The notes under the pieces: generated by a model
Seen by the model: the letters and a program-made list of their open reading frames with translations, nothing else
Told to the model about the DNA's origin: nothing
The model's database searches: none
Translations under genes and position numbers: made by a program
Shown here: positions 1 through 8,374 of the stretch, piece by piece
Numbering within the stretch: position 1 is the stretch's first letter
How the letters are laid out: the number at the start of each line of letters is the position of its first letter
From: Frigoribacterium sp. SL97
GTDB lineage: Bacteria; Actinomycetota; Actinomycetes; Actinomycetales; Microbacteriaceae
Direction of reading: 5' to 3'
NCBI RefSeq assembly: GCF_026625765.1
Contig: NZ_CP113062.1
Coordinates: 496,001 to 560,000, forward strand
DNA length: 64,000 nucleotides

Positions 1-1027
1 CACGGGCATCCCGGTCTTCAAGCTCACCGAAGAAGAGACCTCGCGTCTCGTCTTCATGGAGAAGGCCCTGCACCAGCGCGTCATCGGACAAGAGCAGGCC
101 ATCGCGGCCCTCTCGAAGACCATCCGCCGCACGCGTGCCGGCCTGAAGGACCCGAAGCGTCCCTCCGGGTCGTTCATCTTCGCCGGGCCCACCGGTGTCG
201 GCAAGACCGAGCTGGCCAAGGCGCTCGCCGAGTTCCTGTTCGACGACGAGGGCGCGCTGATCTCGCTCGACATGTCCGAGTACGGCGAGAAGCACACCGT
301 CTCGCGACTGTTCGGTGCCCCTCCCGGGTTCGTCGGCTTCGAAGAAGGCGGGCAGCTGACCGAGAAGGTCCGTCGCAAGCCGTTCTCCGTGGTGCTGTTC
401 GACGAGATCGAGAAGGCCCACCCCGACATCTTCAACTCGCTGTTGCAGGTGCTCGAAGAGGGTCGTCTCACCGACGGTCAGGGTCGTGTCGTCGACTTCA
501 AGAACACGGTCATCATCATGACGACCAACCTCGGCACGAAGGACATCACCGGCGGCCCCGTCGGCTTCCAGATCGAGGGCGACACGGCGACCTCCTACGA
601 GCGCATGCGTTCGAAGGTCACCGAAGAGCTCAAGAAGCACTTCAAGCCGGAGTTCCTGAACCGCGTCGACGAGACGATCGTGTTCCCGCAGCTCAACCAA
701 GAAGAGCTGCTGCAGATCGTCGACCTGTTCATCAAGCGCCTGTCCGACCGTCTGCTCGACCGCGACATGACGGCCGTCCTCTCGCAGTCCGCGAAAGAGC
801 GGCTCATCGAGATCGGGTTCGACCCGTCGCTCGGTGCCCGGCCGCTGCGTCGTGCGATCCAGCACGAGGTCGAGGACCGTCTGTCCGAGCGCATCCTGCA
901 GGGTGAGCTCAACGCGGGCGACCACGTCCAGGTCGACTTCGTCGACGGAGAGTTCACCTTCGCCACCTCGCGTCAGCCGGGTCGCGAAGAGGTCCTCGTG
1001 GGCGACGCCCCCGAGCTCGAGAGCTAG
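1..1027 (+). CDS. clpC: ClpC ATP-dependent Clp protease ATP-binding subunit, C-terminal part (5' truncated by window)
   Basis: AAA+ unfoldase that feeds substrates to the ClpP protease in the cytosol. The frame is open from base 2, reading TGIPVFKLTEEE, so only the second ATPase module (D2) and its C-terminal domain are present. Visible motifs are Walker A GPTGVGKTELAK, the pore and sensor stretch SEYGEKHTVSRLFGAPPG, Walker B VVLFDEIEKAHPD, sensor 1 MTTNLGT and the C-terminal arginine region DPSLGARPLRRAIQ. These match the ClpA/B/C family closely, and genomic position before argA-like and radA genes is typical of actinobacterial clpC. It ends in TAG at 1025-1027, followed by a hairpin terminator. 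Identity as ClpC rather than ClpB rests on the actinobacterial context and short C-terminus. Confidence 0.95.
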   Translation, partial: TGIPVFKLTEEETSRLVFMEKALHQRVIGQEQAIAALSKTIRRTRAGLKDPKRPSGSFIFAGPTGVGKTELAKALAEFLFDDEGALISLDMSEYGEKHTVSRLFGAPPGFVGFEEGGQLTEKVRRKPFSVVLFDEIEKAHPDIFNSLLQVLEEGRLTDGQGRVVDFKNTVIIMTTNLGTKDITGGPVGFQIEGDTATSYERMRSKVTEELKKHFKPEFLNRVDETIVFPQLNQEELLQIVDLFIKRLSDRLLDRDMTAVLSQSAKERLIEIGFDPSLGARPLRRAIQHEVEDRLSERILQGELNAGDHVQVDFVDGEFTFATSRQPGREEVLVGDAPELES

Positions 1028-1101
1028 GCGCGACACCAGCACGACGGCAACACCTGCGCGACAGCACTACCGAAGGAGGCGCGGGTCGCCTTCGACGCCC
1101 A

Positions 1102-1129
1102 GGGCGGTCTCCCACTGTGGAGGCCGCCC
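1102..1129 (+). terminator. Intrinsic terminator hairpin after clpC
   Basis: Two 11-nt arms (1102-1112 and 1119-1129) pair with one G-U and enclose a 6-nt loop. The 3' side has only a short T run (CCCTTCG). It lies between clpC and the next gene on the same strand. Confidence 0.65.
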
Positions 1130-1218
1130 TTCGGCGTACCCGGGGCCGGGTCGCGAACGCGTCGCTAGGCTGGGCGGCGGCCCGCGCCTCCTCGGGTCGT
1201 GGTCTTCGAGGGAGTCCC

Positions 1219-1824
1219 ATGTCAGATGCGGCAGACGCGCCCACCGGTGCCGACGGACTCGTCGGTGCCGACGCGCTCGGGGGTGCCGACGCGCTCGTCG
1301 GTGCCGACCGGCACGGCATCACGGTGCGGAACGCGGTCGTGAGTGACGTGCCGCACATCCAGCGGCTGTGCGAGCCGTTCGTGCAGAAGCGCATCCTGCT
1401 GGGCAAGGACCTTGTGACGCTGTACGGCGACGTCCAGGAGTTCCAGATCGCGGTCGGGCCCGACGGGGTGCCGATCGGCTGCGGCGCGCTGCACGTCATG
1501 TGGGACGACCTGGCCGAAGTGCGCACGCTCGCCCTCGACGCCGCATGGATTCGCAAGGGGGTCGGCCACCGCCTCCTCGAGTCGCTCGAAGGGGCGGCCC
1601 GCCGGCTCGAGATCGGCCGACTGTTCTGCCTGACGTTCGAGGTCGACTTCTTCGAGAAGCACGGCTACTTCAACGTCGGCGACGAGGGGCTCGTGCCGCC
1701 GGACGTCTACGGCGAGCTCGTGCGCTCGACCGACGAGGGCGTGGCGGAGTTCCTCGACCTGGCGCGGGTGAAGCCGAACACGCTCGGCAACTCACGGATG
1801 CTCAAGGCGCTGCCCGCGCTGTAG
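1219..1824 (+). CDS. argA: Amino-acid N-acetyltransferase (short, single-domain N-acetylglutamate synthase)
   Basis: GNAT-fold enzyme predicted to acetylate L-glutamate with acetyl-CoA, the first step of arginine biosynthesis. About 201 aa from the ATG at 1219, which has a GAGGGA ribosome binding site 8 nt upstream; a longer open frame begins at 1117 but has no comparable start. The core reads ITVRNAVVSDVPHIQRL, then the acetyl-CoA loop region IRKGVGHRLL and the FFEKHGYF element seen in short actinobacterial ArgA (Rv2747 type), which lack an amino-acid-kinase domain. The first 35 residues are a low-complexity repeat of the unit GADAL/GADGL with no expected catalytic role. Function is by family resemblance. 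Confidence 0.85.
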   Translation: MSDAADAPTGADGLVGADALGGADALVGADRHGITVRNAVVSDVPHIQRLCEPFVQKRILLGKDLVTLYGDVQEFQIAVGPDGVPIGCGALHVMWDDLAEVRTLALDAAWIRKGVGHRLLESLEGAARRLEIGRLFCLTFEVDFFEKHGYFNVGDEGLVPPDVYGELVRSTDEGVAEFLDLARVKPNTLGNSRMLKALPAL

Positions 1825-1858
1825 TCGTCGTAGCCCGAGCCCACGATCACCGTGGCCG

Positions 1859-1918
1859 GTCGAGTGGTCCCGAATCGTCCCTCGACGCGCTGGGAAGGAC
1901 GATTCGGGACCACTCGAC
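1859..1918. repeat. Intergenic inverted repeat, family A copy 1
   Basis: Perfect 22-bp arms (1859-1880, 1897-1918) around a 16-nt loop, between convergent genes. The arm core is GAGTGGTCCCGAATCGTCC. A second copy lies at 3456-3515. There is no T-tract, so it is not a standard intrinsic terminator, though it could act as one in both directions. Confidence 0.9.
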
Positions 1919-1947
1919 CCGCGCCTCCTGGGCTCGCGGGCTTCTCG

Positions 1948-2457
1948 CTAGCCGAGGGCCTTGAGGAGGTCTTCCGGGTTGGCGGCCATGGTGTGCGGGC
2001 CGGCGATGTCGAAGAAGACCTGCTCGATGACGTCGAGGTGGGCCTCGAGGAAGGCGCGCAACGAGAGCGCGTCGTAGAGCATGACCTGGCGGTTCGGGTC
2101 GTCGGGGACCATCGCGGCGTAGGTGTCGTCCGACGAGAAGAGCAGCAGGATGCGCTTGTCGGTGTTCTCGCGGCCGAAGACGCGGACCTGGTCGCCTTCG
2201 TCGGGGAGGGCTCCGTCGTCGGGGCCGCCGGTGGAGGGTGCGGCGTCGGCGGTGGCGCTCGTGGCGCTCGCGTCGCTCGGCAGGACGAGCTTCGGGACGA
2301 CGACCACGTCGTGCCGCAGGGCGAAGGCGACGGCGGCGGCGTCCTGGGCGGCGAGGGCCAGCTCGAGCGACTCGGAGCGGAAGGTGCCGTTGCGGTCGTC
2401 CGGGTCGACGGGCTCGCGGGGGTCGACGGGCTCGGAGGAGGGGGTGGCTGCGTTCAC
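1948..2457 (-). CDS. SseB-like N-terminal domain protein
   Basis: 169 aa with a GTG start at 2457, 13 nt downstream of the stop of the preceding membrane-protein gene, so the two are probably cotranscribed. The reading LELALAAQDAAAVAFALRHDVVVVPKLVLPS followed by VFGRENTDKRILLLFSS and LYDALSLRAFLEAH resembles the SseB N-terminal fold common in actinobacteria, where its function is unknown (the name comes from enhanced serine sensitivity in E. coli). An acidic low-complexity insert (residues 60-85) interrupts the domain. No signal peptide or membrane segment. I trust the family call more than any specific role. Confidence 0.75.
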   Translation of the reverse strand: MNAATPSSEPVDPREPVDPDDRNGTFRSESLELALAAQDAAAVAFALRHDVVVVPKLVLPSDASATSATADAAPSTGGPDDGALPDEGDQVRVFGRENTDKRILLLFSSDDTYAAMVPDDPNRQVMLYDALSLRAFLEAHLDVIEQVFFDIAGPHTMAANPEDLLKALG

Positions 2458-2470
2458 GGGTGGGTCACTG

Positions 2471-3151
2471 TCAGTTCAGGATCATCTGGGCGGTGTCGGC
2501 GGAGGTGATGTCGCCGACCGAGACGGCGAGGCGGTAGGTCGCGCCGCCGGCGGTGACGGGTTCGCGCGAGGTCGACTCGCAGGTGTCGGCGGAGGAGCGC
2601 GTGCGGTCCCAGGCGATGGGGGGAGTGCTGAGGGTCTGGCCGGCGGTGAGCGTGACGACCTGGTTGGTGCCGTTGACCTGGCAGTCCTTCGACGACCAGT
2701 ACTGCTCTTCGCCGCTCGAGATGACGAGGGTCTGCTGGGCCGAGCCGAGGTCGATCGAGCAGTCGGAGCGGCCCGAGTTGGTGATCGACATCGAGATCTG
2801 CGGCAGCTCGGTGGCGGCGTAGCTCGTCTTGTCGGTGACGGGCTTGAGTTCGATGCTGCGGGTCGAGCAGGCCGGGGCGTCGGAGGCGCCCTCGGTCGAG
2901 GTGTCGGCCGGGTCGGCGGTGGCGTCGGCCGCGGGGGCGGTCTCGGTGGGGGCCGGTTCGCTGGGGGCGGTGTCGGCCGGGGGCGCGGAGGTCGTCGCGG
3001 CGGCACCGGGTTCTGCCGAGCCGGACCCGGGGCGGACGACGATCAACACGATGATGACCACGACCGCGATCAGACCGAGCGCGAGCACCGCGCGACGACG
3101 CCAGTAGACCGAGGGCGGTTGCGGCCCGACCGGGTTCTTGAACGTCGACAT
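2471..3151 (-). CDS. Membrane-anchored protein with extracytoplasmic beta-sandwich-like domain
   Basis: 226 aa from the ATG at 3151; a GTG two codons upstream (3157) is an alternative start. One transmembrane helix at residues 22-40 (VLALGLIAVVVIIVLIVV) follows a short cytosolic tail. Then comes a Pro/Ala/Thr/Ser-rich linker of about 60 residues, and a folded C-terminal domain with four cysteines (ACSTRS, SDCSID, KDCQV, DTCEST) that could form two disulphides outside the membrane. The pattern of tail, helix, linker and Ig-like domain resembles DUF4232-type actinobacterial envelope proteins, but I cannot name the family with certainty. It is the first gene of a pair with the SseB-like gene. 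Confidence 0.75.
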   Translation of the reverse strand: MSTFKNPVGPQPPSVYWRRRAVLALGLIAVVVIIVLIVVRPGSGSAEPGAAATTSAPPADTAPSEPAPTETAPAADATADPADTSTEGASDAPACSTRSIELKPVTDKTSYAATELPQISMSITNSGRSDCSIDLGSAQQTLVISSGEEQYWSSKDCQVNGTNQVVTLTAGQTLSTPPIAWDRTRSSADTCESTSREPVTAGGATYRLAVSVGDITSADTAQMILN

Positions 3152-3340
3152 GGGCACAGGTTAAGGGCCGGTCAGGGGGTTGGCCGGGACCACCACGGCG
3201 TGTGGGCTGAGAATCCGCGTGGAGCGGGGTGCAGGTGCCTGGTGAGGCCGCCGACCCGGGTGTACCCGGGTGCTGGGGATGTTGGGTGCGGGCGGGTCAT
3301 GTCGGGTGGGGGCGGGTGCTCGGGAGGTCGGGAGGTGGGG

Positions 3341-3401
3341 GCCGAGTGGGCAGGAGATGCTGCTCGTGTGCGGGGGAGGAGCATCTTTTGCCCACTCGGG
3401 C
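3341..3401. repeat. Intergenic inverted repeat, family B copy 1
   Basis: Arms of about 24 nt (near 3342-3365 and 3377-3400) sharing CGAGTGGGCA and AGATGCT, with a few mismatches and an 11-nt loop. It is the first of three tandem inverted repeats in the 630-bp gap between the membrane-protein gene and radA. Apart from these repeats I see no gene in 3158-3788. Confidence 0.85.
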
Positions 3402-3455
3402 CCTGGTCTCGTGCGGGTCGGGCCGGCGGGTGCGGCTCTGGTTCCGGAGGCGCGG

Positions 3456-3515
3456 GTCGAGTGGTCGGAGATCGTCCGTCGGGTGCGTCGGAAGGACGGT
3501 TCGGGACCACTCGAC
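3456..3515. repeat. Intergenic inverted repeat, family A copy 2
   Basis: Arms 3456-3477 and 3494-3515 match at 18 of 22 positions. The right arm matches the right arm of the copy at 1859-1918 at 21 of 22 positions, so both belong to one family. It is preceded directly by a GGAGGCGCGG motif. Confidence 0.85.
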
Positions 3516-3556
3516 GGGTCGGTGCTCGTATGCGGGGGTGCAGGCGTCGCGGCCGT

Positions 3557-3612
3557 CGAGTGGGCAGAAGGTGCTCGTCGGGTTGGTGGGAGCAGCACCT
3601 TCTGCCCACTCG
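3557..3612. repeat. Intergenic inverted repeat, family B copy 2
   Basis: Perfect 19-bp arms (3557-3575, 3594-3612), arm CGAGTGGGCAGAAGGTGCT, loop 18 nt. It shares the CGAGTGGGCA end with the copy at 3341-3401. Region 3613-3788 beyond it is GC-rich and has further GGAGGCGCGG text but no gene. Confidence 0.9.
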
Positions 3613-3788
3613 CACCCGGCGTCGGACGTGCGGGACCGTACGTCCGCCGGCCGGGCCCAGCCCGGCCCGGGGCCCGGGTCAGGAATCACGGGACGCGTCA
3701 GCACACCCGAGTCGGCCTCGGGTCACGAGGCGCGGGTCGGGCCGAGAGACGCGGGTGTCTCGGGTAAGGAGGCGCGGGTCGGGCCGGC

Positions 3789-5153
3789 TCAGAAGGCCCG
3801 GTCGAGTTCGCGGTCGCGTTCGGAGCCCGCGGCGCTGAACGCTCGGCGAAGCGCTTCGCGCAGGTTGCCCGACTCGGCGTCGACGAGCTGGGTGAAGCCG
3901 AGGCGTCGGGCCTCGGAGGCGCGTTGTTTGGGCGAGGAAACGGGGCGGATCTCGCCGGCGAGGCTGATCTCGCCGACGGCGGCCATGGTCTGGGGGAAGG
4001 GTTTCTCGCGGCTGGCACTGGCGAGGGCGAGGGCGATGGCGAGGTCGGCGCCGGGTTCGGTGATCTTGATGCCGCCGACGGTGCTGACGTAGACGTCGGC
4101 GTCGCCGAGGCGGATGCCGGCGCGGCGTTCGAGCACGGCGAGCAGCATGGCGACGCGGGAGGAGTCGACGCCGTTGACGACGCGGCGGGGTTGAGGTGTC
4201 GAGCTGGCGACGATGAGTGCCTGGACCTCGACGGGCAGGGCGCGGCGGCCTTCCATGGCGACGGTGATGCAGGTGCCGCTGACGGGGGTGCCGTTGCGCG
4301 ACATGAAGAGGCCGCTGGGGTCGGCGACCTCGGCGATGCCGTCGCCGGTCATCTCGAAGCAACCGACCTCGTCGGTGGGGCCGAAGCGGTTCTTGTGGGC
4401 GCGGATGAAGCGGAGCGCGGTCTGCCGGTCACCTTCGAACTGGCAGACGACGTCGACGAGGTGTTCGAGCAGGCGGGGGCCGGCGATGGTGCCGTCCTTG
4501 GTGACGTGGCCGACGAGCAGGACGGGAAGGTTGCGGTCTTTGCTGACGCGGATGAGGGTCGAGGCGACCTCGCGCACCTGGGAGGTGCCGCCGGCGATGC
4601 CATCGATGGTCGAGGACGAGACGGTCTGCACCGAGTCGACGATGACGAGCTGGGGGTCGACCTGGTCGATCTGGCCGAGGATGACCGAGAGGTCGACCTC
4701 GGCGGCGAGGAAGAGGTTGTCGTGCATGGCGCCGGTGCGTTGGGCGCGGAGGCGGACCTGCGAGGCGCTCTCTTCGGCGGTGACGTAGAGGACGCGGGCG
4801 CCGGTGGCGGCGGCGCGGGAGGCGACCTCGAGCAGCAGGGTCGACTTGCCGACGCCGGGTTCGCCGCTGAGCAGGATGGCGGCGCCGGGGACGATGCCTC
4901 CGCCGAGGACGCGGTCGAACTCCGCGATGCCGCTGGGCCAGTAGGCGACGCTGTTGGCTTCGACCTGGGTGATGGGTCGTGCGACGCGGTCGCCTTCGAC
5001 GCGGACCGAGGCGGTGCCGCGGGCGCTGACGAGGGCCGAGGTGACGTCGACGACGGTGCCCCACTTCTGGCACTCGCCGCAGCGCCCCGCCCACTTGAGC
5101 GACGTCCACCCGCACTCGGTGCAGCGGAACGGGGGAGTGGTGGTGCGAGCCAT
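3789..5153 (-). CDS. radA: DNA repair protein RadA
   Basis: 454 aa, full length. RadA is a RecA-like, DnaB-type branch-migration ATPase acting in recombinational repair. Visible domains: N-terminal C4 zinc finger (C11, C14, C25, C28), RecA-like ATPase with Walker A GEPGVGKST at 97-105 and Walker B LVIVDSVQT, the RadA-specific KNRFG motif at 254-258, and a C-terminal Lon-protease-like domain (VYVSTVGGIKITEPGADLAIALAL). ATG start at 5153. The stop of the upstream SGNH hydrolase gene lies only 9 nt before it, so they may be cotranscribed. Every signature residue is present. Confidence 0.97.
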   Translation of the reverse strand: MARTTTPPFRCTECGWTSLKWAGRCGECQKWGTVVDVTSALVSARGTASVRVEGDRVARPITQVEANSVAYWPSGIAEFDRVLGGGIVPGAAILLSGEPGVGKSTLLLEVASRAAATGARVLYVTAEESASQVRLRAQRTGAMHDNLFLAAEVDLSVILGQIDQVDPQLVIVDSVQTVSSSTIDGIAGGTSQVREVASTLIRVSKDRNLPVLLVGHVTKDGTIAGPRLLEHLVDVVCQFEGDRQTALRFIRAHKNRFGPTDEVGCFEMTGDGIAEVADPSGLFMSRNGTPVSGTCITVAMEGRRALPVEVQALIVASSTPQPRRVVNGVDSSRVAMLLAVLERRAGIRLGDADVYVSTVGGIKITEPGADLAIALALASASREKPFPQTMAAVGEISLAGEIRPVSSPKQRASEARRLGFTQLVDAESGNLREALRRAFSAAGSERDRELDRAF

Positions 5154-5162
5154 GCCGTCAGC

Positions 5163-6089
5163 CTAGGAGGCGCCCCCGACATCGGCGGAGGCGTCCGTCG
5201 GGGACGTGGTGGCGCCTCCTGCAGGGTCCGTCGTCGGGGTGTCGCTGCTGGTGCTGGCAGTCGGGGCGGCGGCAGCCGCGGCCGTGTGGGCCGCGACGGC
5301 TTCGGCCTCGCGGGCCTCGTGGGCGGTGGCGGCCTCGTCGGCGGCGATGCGAGCGAGGCGGGCGGCGATGGCGGGTTCGAAGGCCGAGGCCCAGACGCGG
5401 TAGCCGCGGTCGTTGGGGTGGAAGAGGTCGCCGGCCGAGTTGCGGTAGGTGCGGAAGAAGCCCTGCGCGCGGGTGGTCTCGTAGAGCGGGGCGACGGTGA
5501 GGCCGAACTCGCCGGCGAGGCGGTGGACGATGGCGTTGGCCTCGACGAGCTTCTTCTCGCGGTCGGGAATCCACATGGCGGGCAGGTCGCCGACGATGGC
5601 GTGCGAGGGCAGGGCGCCGTAGATGACGCGGAGGTTCTTCTCGAACGACTCGGGGTTGAACTGGATGATGTCGTTGGCGCCGATGGCGACGGTCACGACG
5701 TCGGGTTCGTACTTCTCGAACTTGGGCAGCTGGTCCTTTCGGCAGAGCCAGGTGGTCGAGCCGCTGACGCTGAGGTTGACGACGCGCAGCGAGGTGTGGC
5801 TCTGGCGGCGGATCGAGGCCGAGATGCGGCCGACGTAGCTGCGGGCCGGGCTCGAGGCGCCGATGCCCTGGGCGGCGGAGTCGCCCATCGCGACGTAGAG
5901 CAGCTTGCCCTTGCGGTCGAAGCGGTCGCGCCACCAGGCCGAATGGACGGGCAGCAGCGCGTTCAGGTCGGCGGCGGCCGCGTTGCGTCGCTGCATGAAG
6001 CGGGTGACGCCGGCGCCGGCGGCGGCCGTGGTGGCGAGGGTGACGCCGACGCCCGAGACGAAGGCGAGGACGGTGTGGCGTGAGGGCAT
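5163..6089 (-). CDS. SGNH/GDSL-family hydrolase, probably secreted or membrane-anchored
   Basis: 308 aa. Lipase/esterase-type hydrolase of unknown substrate. The N-terminus is hydrophobic (TVLAFVSGVGVTLATTAAAGAGV, shown in part as residues 6-28), consistent with a signal anchor. Block I is GDSAAQG with nucleophile S71, block III is GAND (137-140), and block V has D221 and H224 in DLFHP, so the Ser-Asp-His triad and oxyanion residues are intact. The C-terminal 60 residues are an Ala/Thr/Glu-rich tail with no fold expected. ATG start at 6089 in a short gap from the tRNA. Confidence 0.88.
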   Translation of the reverse strand: MPSRHTVLAFVSGVGVTLATTAAAGAGVTRFMQRRNAAAADLNALLPVHSAWWRDRFDRKGKLLYVAMGDSAAQGIGASSPARSYVGRISASIRRQSHTSLRVVNLSVSGSTTWLCRKDQLPKFEKYEPDVVTVAIGANDIIQFNPESFEKNLRVIYGALPSHAIVGDLPAMWIPDREKKLVEANAIVHRLAGEFGLTVAPLYETTRAQGFFRTYRNSAGDLFHPNDRGYRVWASAFEPAIAARLARIAADEAATAHEAREAEAVAAHTAAAAAAPTASTSSDTPTTDPAGGATTSPTDASADVGGAS

Positions 6090-6226
6090 GGGCCGAGGTT
6101 ACGCCGGGCTCCGATGCCCGTGCCGGGCGTCTGTGCACCCTGTGCACAACCCCGAGGAGGCGCGCGCCTGTGGGCGACGAATCGTCCGGTTTCGTCCCTG
6201 CCGCCGGATGTACTAAACTCGTCCTC

Positions 6227-6317
6227 GGTACCGTGTCCGAGCGGCCGAAGGATCATGTCTCGAAAACATGTGTGGGGGTTAACTCCACCGTGGGTTCAAA
6301 TCCCACCGGTACCGCCA
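6227..6317 (+). tRNA. tRNA-Ser (anticodon CGA)
   Basis: Acceptor arms GGTACCG and CGGTACC pair fully, followed by discriminator G and an encoded CCA. The anticodon stem CATGT/ACATG encloses loop CTCGAAA, giving anticodon CGA (reads UCG). A long variable arm and T-loop GGTTCAAATCC confirm a serine class II tRNA. TACTAA at 6211-6216 could be its -10 element. tRNA-Ser genes are common integration targets, and the island begins just downstream. Confidence 0.96.
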
Positions 6318-6321
6318 GAGA

Positions 6322-6370
6322 AAGAGCCTCGAGAACCCCGTAATTGCAGGGGTTCCGGGGCTCCTTTCTT
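6322..6370 (+). terminator. Terminator after tRNA-Ser
   Basis: GAGCC...AACCCC pairs with GGGGTT...GGCTC with an internal bulge, followed by CTTTCTT. It sits immediately after the encoded CCA. Confidence 0.8.
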
Positions 6371-6660
6371 CGCTTACGGGGAGCAGCGGTAACGCGGCGG
6401 TAACGGGAATGCGGTGAGCTCCAGTGAGCAACCAGCACTTCCGCATCGCGAGGGGTGTCCAGCTGTCCCAGCCTGCCGTCAAGACGGAACGTCACGCGCT
6501 CGTCGTCCACCTTGACCTCAGGGCAAATCGAGCAGCTCTATCGCAGCCGACCCCGTCGACGACGACGACCCGGCGGCCTCGCGGTCGCCCTCAGCGCACG
6601 TGCACTCGAGACGTTGCGCGACGTCATCGTGCCGGGCCTCGACCTCGTGCCGATCGCCTT
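6371..6660. other. No convincing gene; possible gene remnant
   Basis: 290 bp. One short plus-strand frame (about 6514-6663) ends in GGLAVALSARALETLRDVIV with coding-like composition, suggesting the 3' end of a lost gene, but it has no start and I do not recognise it. The rest shows nothing. Confidence 0.3.
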
Positions 6661-8027
6661 CTAGATGAGCCACCAGCGAAGCGCAAATGCAAAGAGAGAA
6701 TCGACGATTCTAACTTGATTGTTCTGCTCCTGGTACTCGACGACGGGATCAGCGCCAGACTGCTCCGCAAGGTCTTCTAGCTGAGTCTCGTCCATGTCAT
6801 CGAGAACGTCAGTAGCCGCCGACTTTGACATAAGACTGAGCTTCTTCACCGTCTCAACCTTGCGTGGACAGGGCAGCGTAACCCCGAGTAGCGGTGTGCC
6901 CTTCGGGACTTCGACAATTTTCTCCGGAGCACATCTACGTCAACGTCCACGTTGGGTAGAAGTTCTCGCAGTGCAAGCATGATCAGCCGATACCCATCCG
7001 CAGGCCCATATTTGTGGGTGGGGTATTCGTCGCGGGCTTTTCCCTTGGGTCCCTTCGTCAGCTTCTTGACCCAACGAACCTCGGAAAGAACCGGAGCGAG
7101 GCTGGTCTTGTCGAACTCGTCCCAATCGGTGGGGGACACGAGCTCACTCAGCTCGTCGGCGGCGAAGTAGTAATTGTTGTTGACCACAAGAGCGGCGCTA
7201 AGACGCTGCATCGTTTGAGGGCTGCCGTAGGCATTCTCCGCCAGCCGCTCCGCCAACCCCGCAGGCGCCTGCGTCCTGAGCTTGATCCAACCGTCTTTCA
7301 CAATTTGAGCCAGCTGGCCCAGTTGGCCTGCGTCGCTCCACAGACCGAAGTTGTTGGCTTTGAAAGAGCCGCCCATGTTCGGTACGAGAGTCGGAATGAG
7401 CTCGGCCCGATGCCCAGACGCAATGAGAATCACCCGTCCGCCCTTGTCGACGAACGGCGTGATGTTTCGAACGATTTTCCGCTGTTCATCCCGATGGAGC
7501 ATGTGAAGGTCGTCGATGATCAAGACACGCTTGGTTTTCAGAAGAGCCCTGGTCACAAAAATATTGCTCGGATCTGTGGACGTACCACCGCGACTGTTCT
7601 TCTTCGACCTATTCCAACCCCACTTGCCCACAAATCGGCCAACCGACGAAACCCCGGCGCTAAGACCTATCTCGCGGGACTCGGACGTCTCATCGCCTTC
7701 AGAACGGGTGGTGTGCGTGCCGAGAGCCGTATTCGCGGCCTGCCAAAAACCTTCCGCGGTCTCGGTGTTGGGTGCCTCCACGTAAAGCGCCTTCGGAAGC
7801 ACCTTCTGAACGAGAACCGACTTCCCGGACTTACTCGGGCCGTACACCAAGAGAACACCGGAGCCGGAGGCCGCGTGTCTCGCGACGTCACCCTCAACGG
7901 ACTTCTGCTGTTGGTAGGTGTACTTGGGATATCCCCGGACCGGGAACACGTCATCGACTGCCAGAGCTTCGGTGGTCACGGGATCACACGAGCGAGGTGC
8001 CCATGAGATGAGGTGACCTGAAACCAT
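6661..8027 (-). pseudogene. AAA/STAND-like ATPase, frameshifted near its 3' end
   Basis: The main frame runs from ATG 8027 (or GTG 7979) and carries Walker A GPSKSGKS and Walker B RVLIIDDLHML, followed by sensor-like VILIASGHRAEL, a P-loop NTPase layout typical of STAND-type defence ATPases (the entry region FPVRGYPKYTYQ also fits that look). Its frame then ends in a basic tail at 6846. The -1 frame reads EKIVEVPKGTPLLGV and continues through a 62-codon tail to the stop at 6661, ending FAFALRWWLI, so one protein of about 455 aa is split by a shift near 6914-6927 (sequence GGAGAAAATT on the minus strand). It could be a mutation, a sequencing error or programmed slippage. It lies 38 nt after a broken membrane-protein gene. 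A role in defence is inferred from the ATPase type and island context only. Confidence 0.65.
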
Positions 8028-8065
8028 GATCGTCACAAGTCGGTTGGCTACCCGGTGGGGGGAGC

Positions 8066-8374
8066 CTAGGTAGGTGGAGCGGGCCGGCCGAGCAACATTT
8101 TTAACATGCCTCGCGCGTGCTTGGCCTGCTCTTTGGGGCCGAAGACGCCCACGAAGATCAGCACGAGGATGGTGGCACACCAGAGCGCCGCCAGGACTTA
8201 GGCCAAAACCAGCAAGTCTGGGACGACGACCTGAGCCGCCGCGACGATCCCGGCGGGGAGACCCCACGCGGTAAGAGCACCGAAATTCCGCACCGCTTCC
8301 CCAAGCAGGTGTTCGACTTCCCATGCGTCTACACCAAATAAGGTAACGAGATTGCGTACTAGATATGCGATGTC
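8066..8374 (-). pseudogene. Small membrane protein, interrupted by an in-frame stop and lacking a start
   Basis: One reading frame from 8374 to 8066 translates as a protein-like sequence (AYLVRNLVTLFG, EHLLGEAVRNFGALTAWG, then two hydrophobic stretches GIVAAAQVVVPDLLVLA and ATILVLIFVGVF, ending KMLLGRPAPPT). A TAA codon (about 8195-8197) breaks it between the hydrophobic segments, a TAG lies directly upstream, and there is no ATG, GTG or TTG in the first part. It precedes the frameshifted ATPase on the same strand. I read it as the decayed first gene of a two-gene operon coding for a one- or two-helix membrane protein. The family is unknown. Confidence 0.5.

Noticed and set aside
3924..6083. 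719-codon open frame on the plus strand across radA and the SGNH hydrolase
   Set aside because: Antisense to two genes with complete motifs; its translation is Gly/Asp/Glu-rich low complexity typical of a shadow frame.
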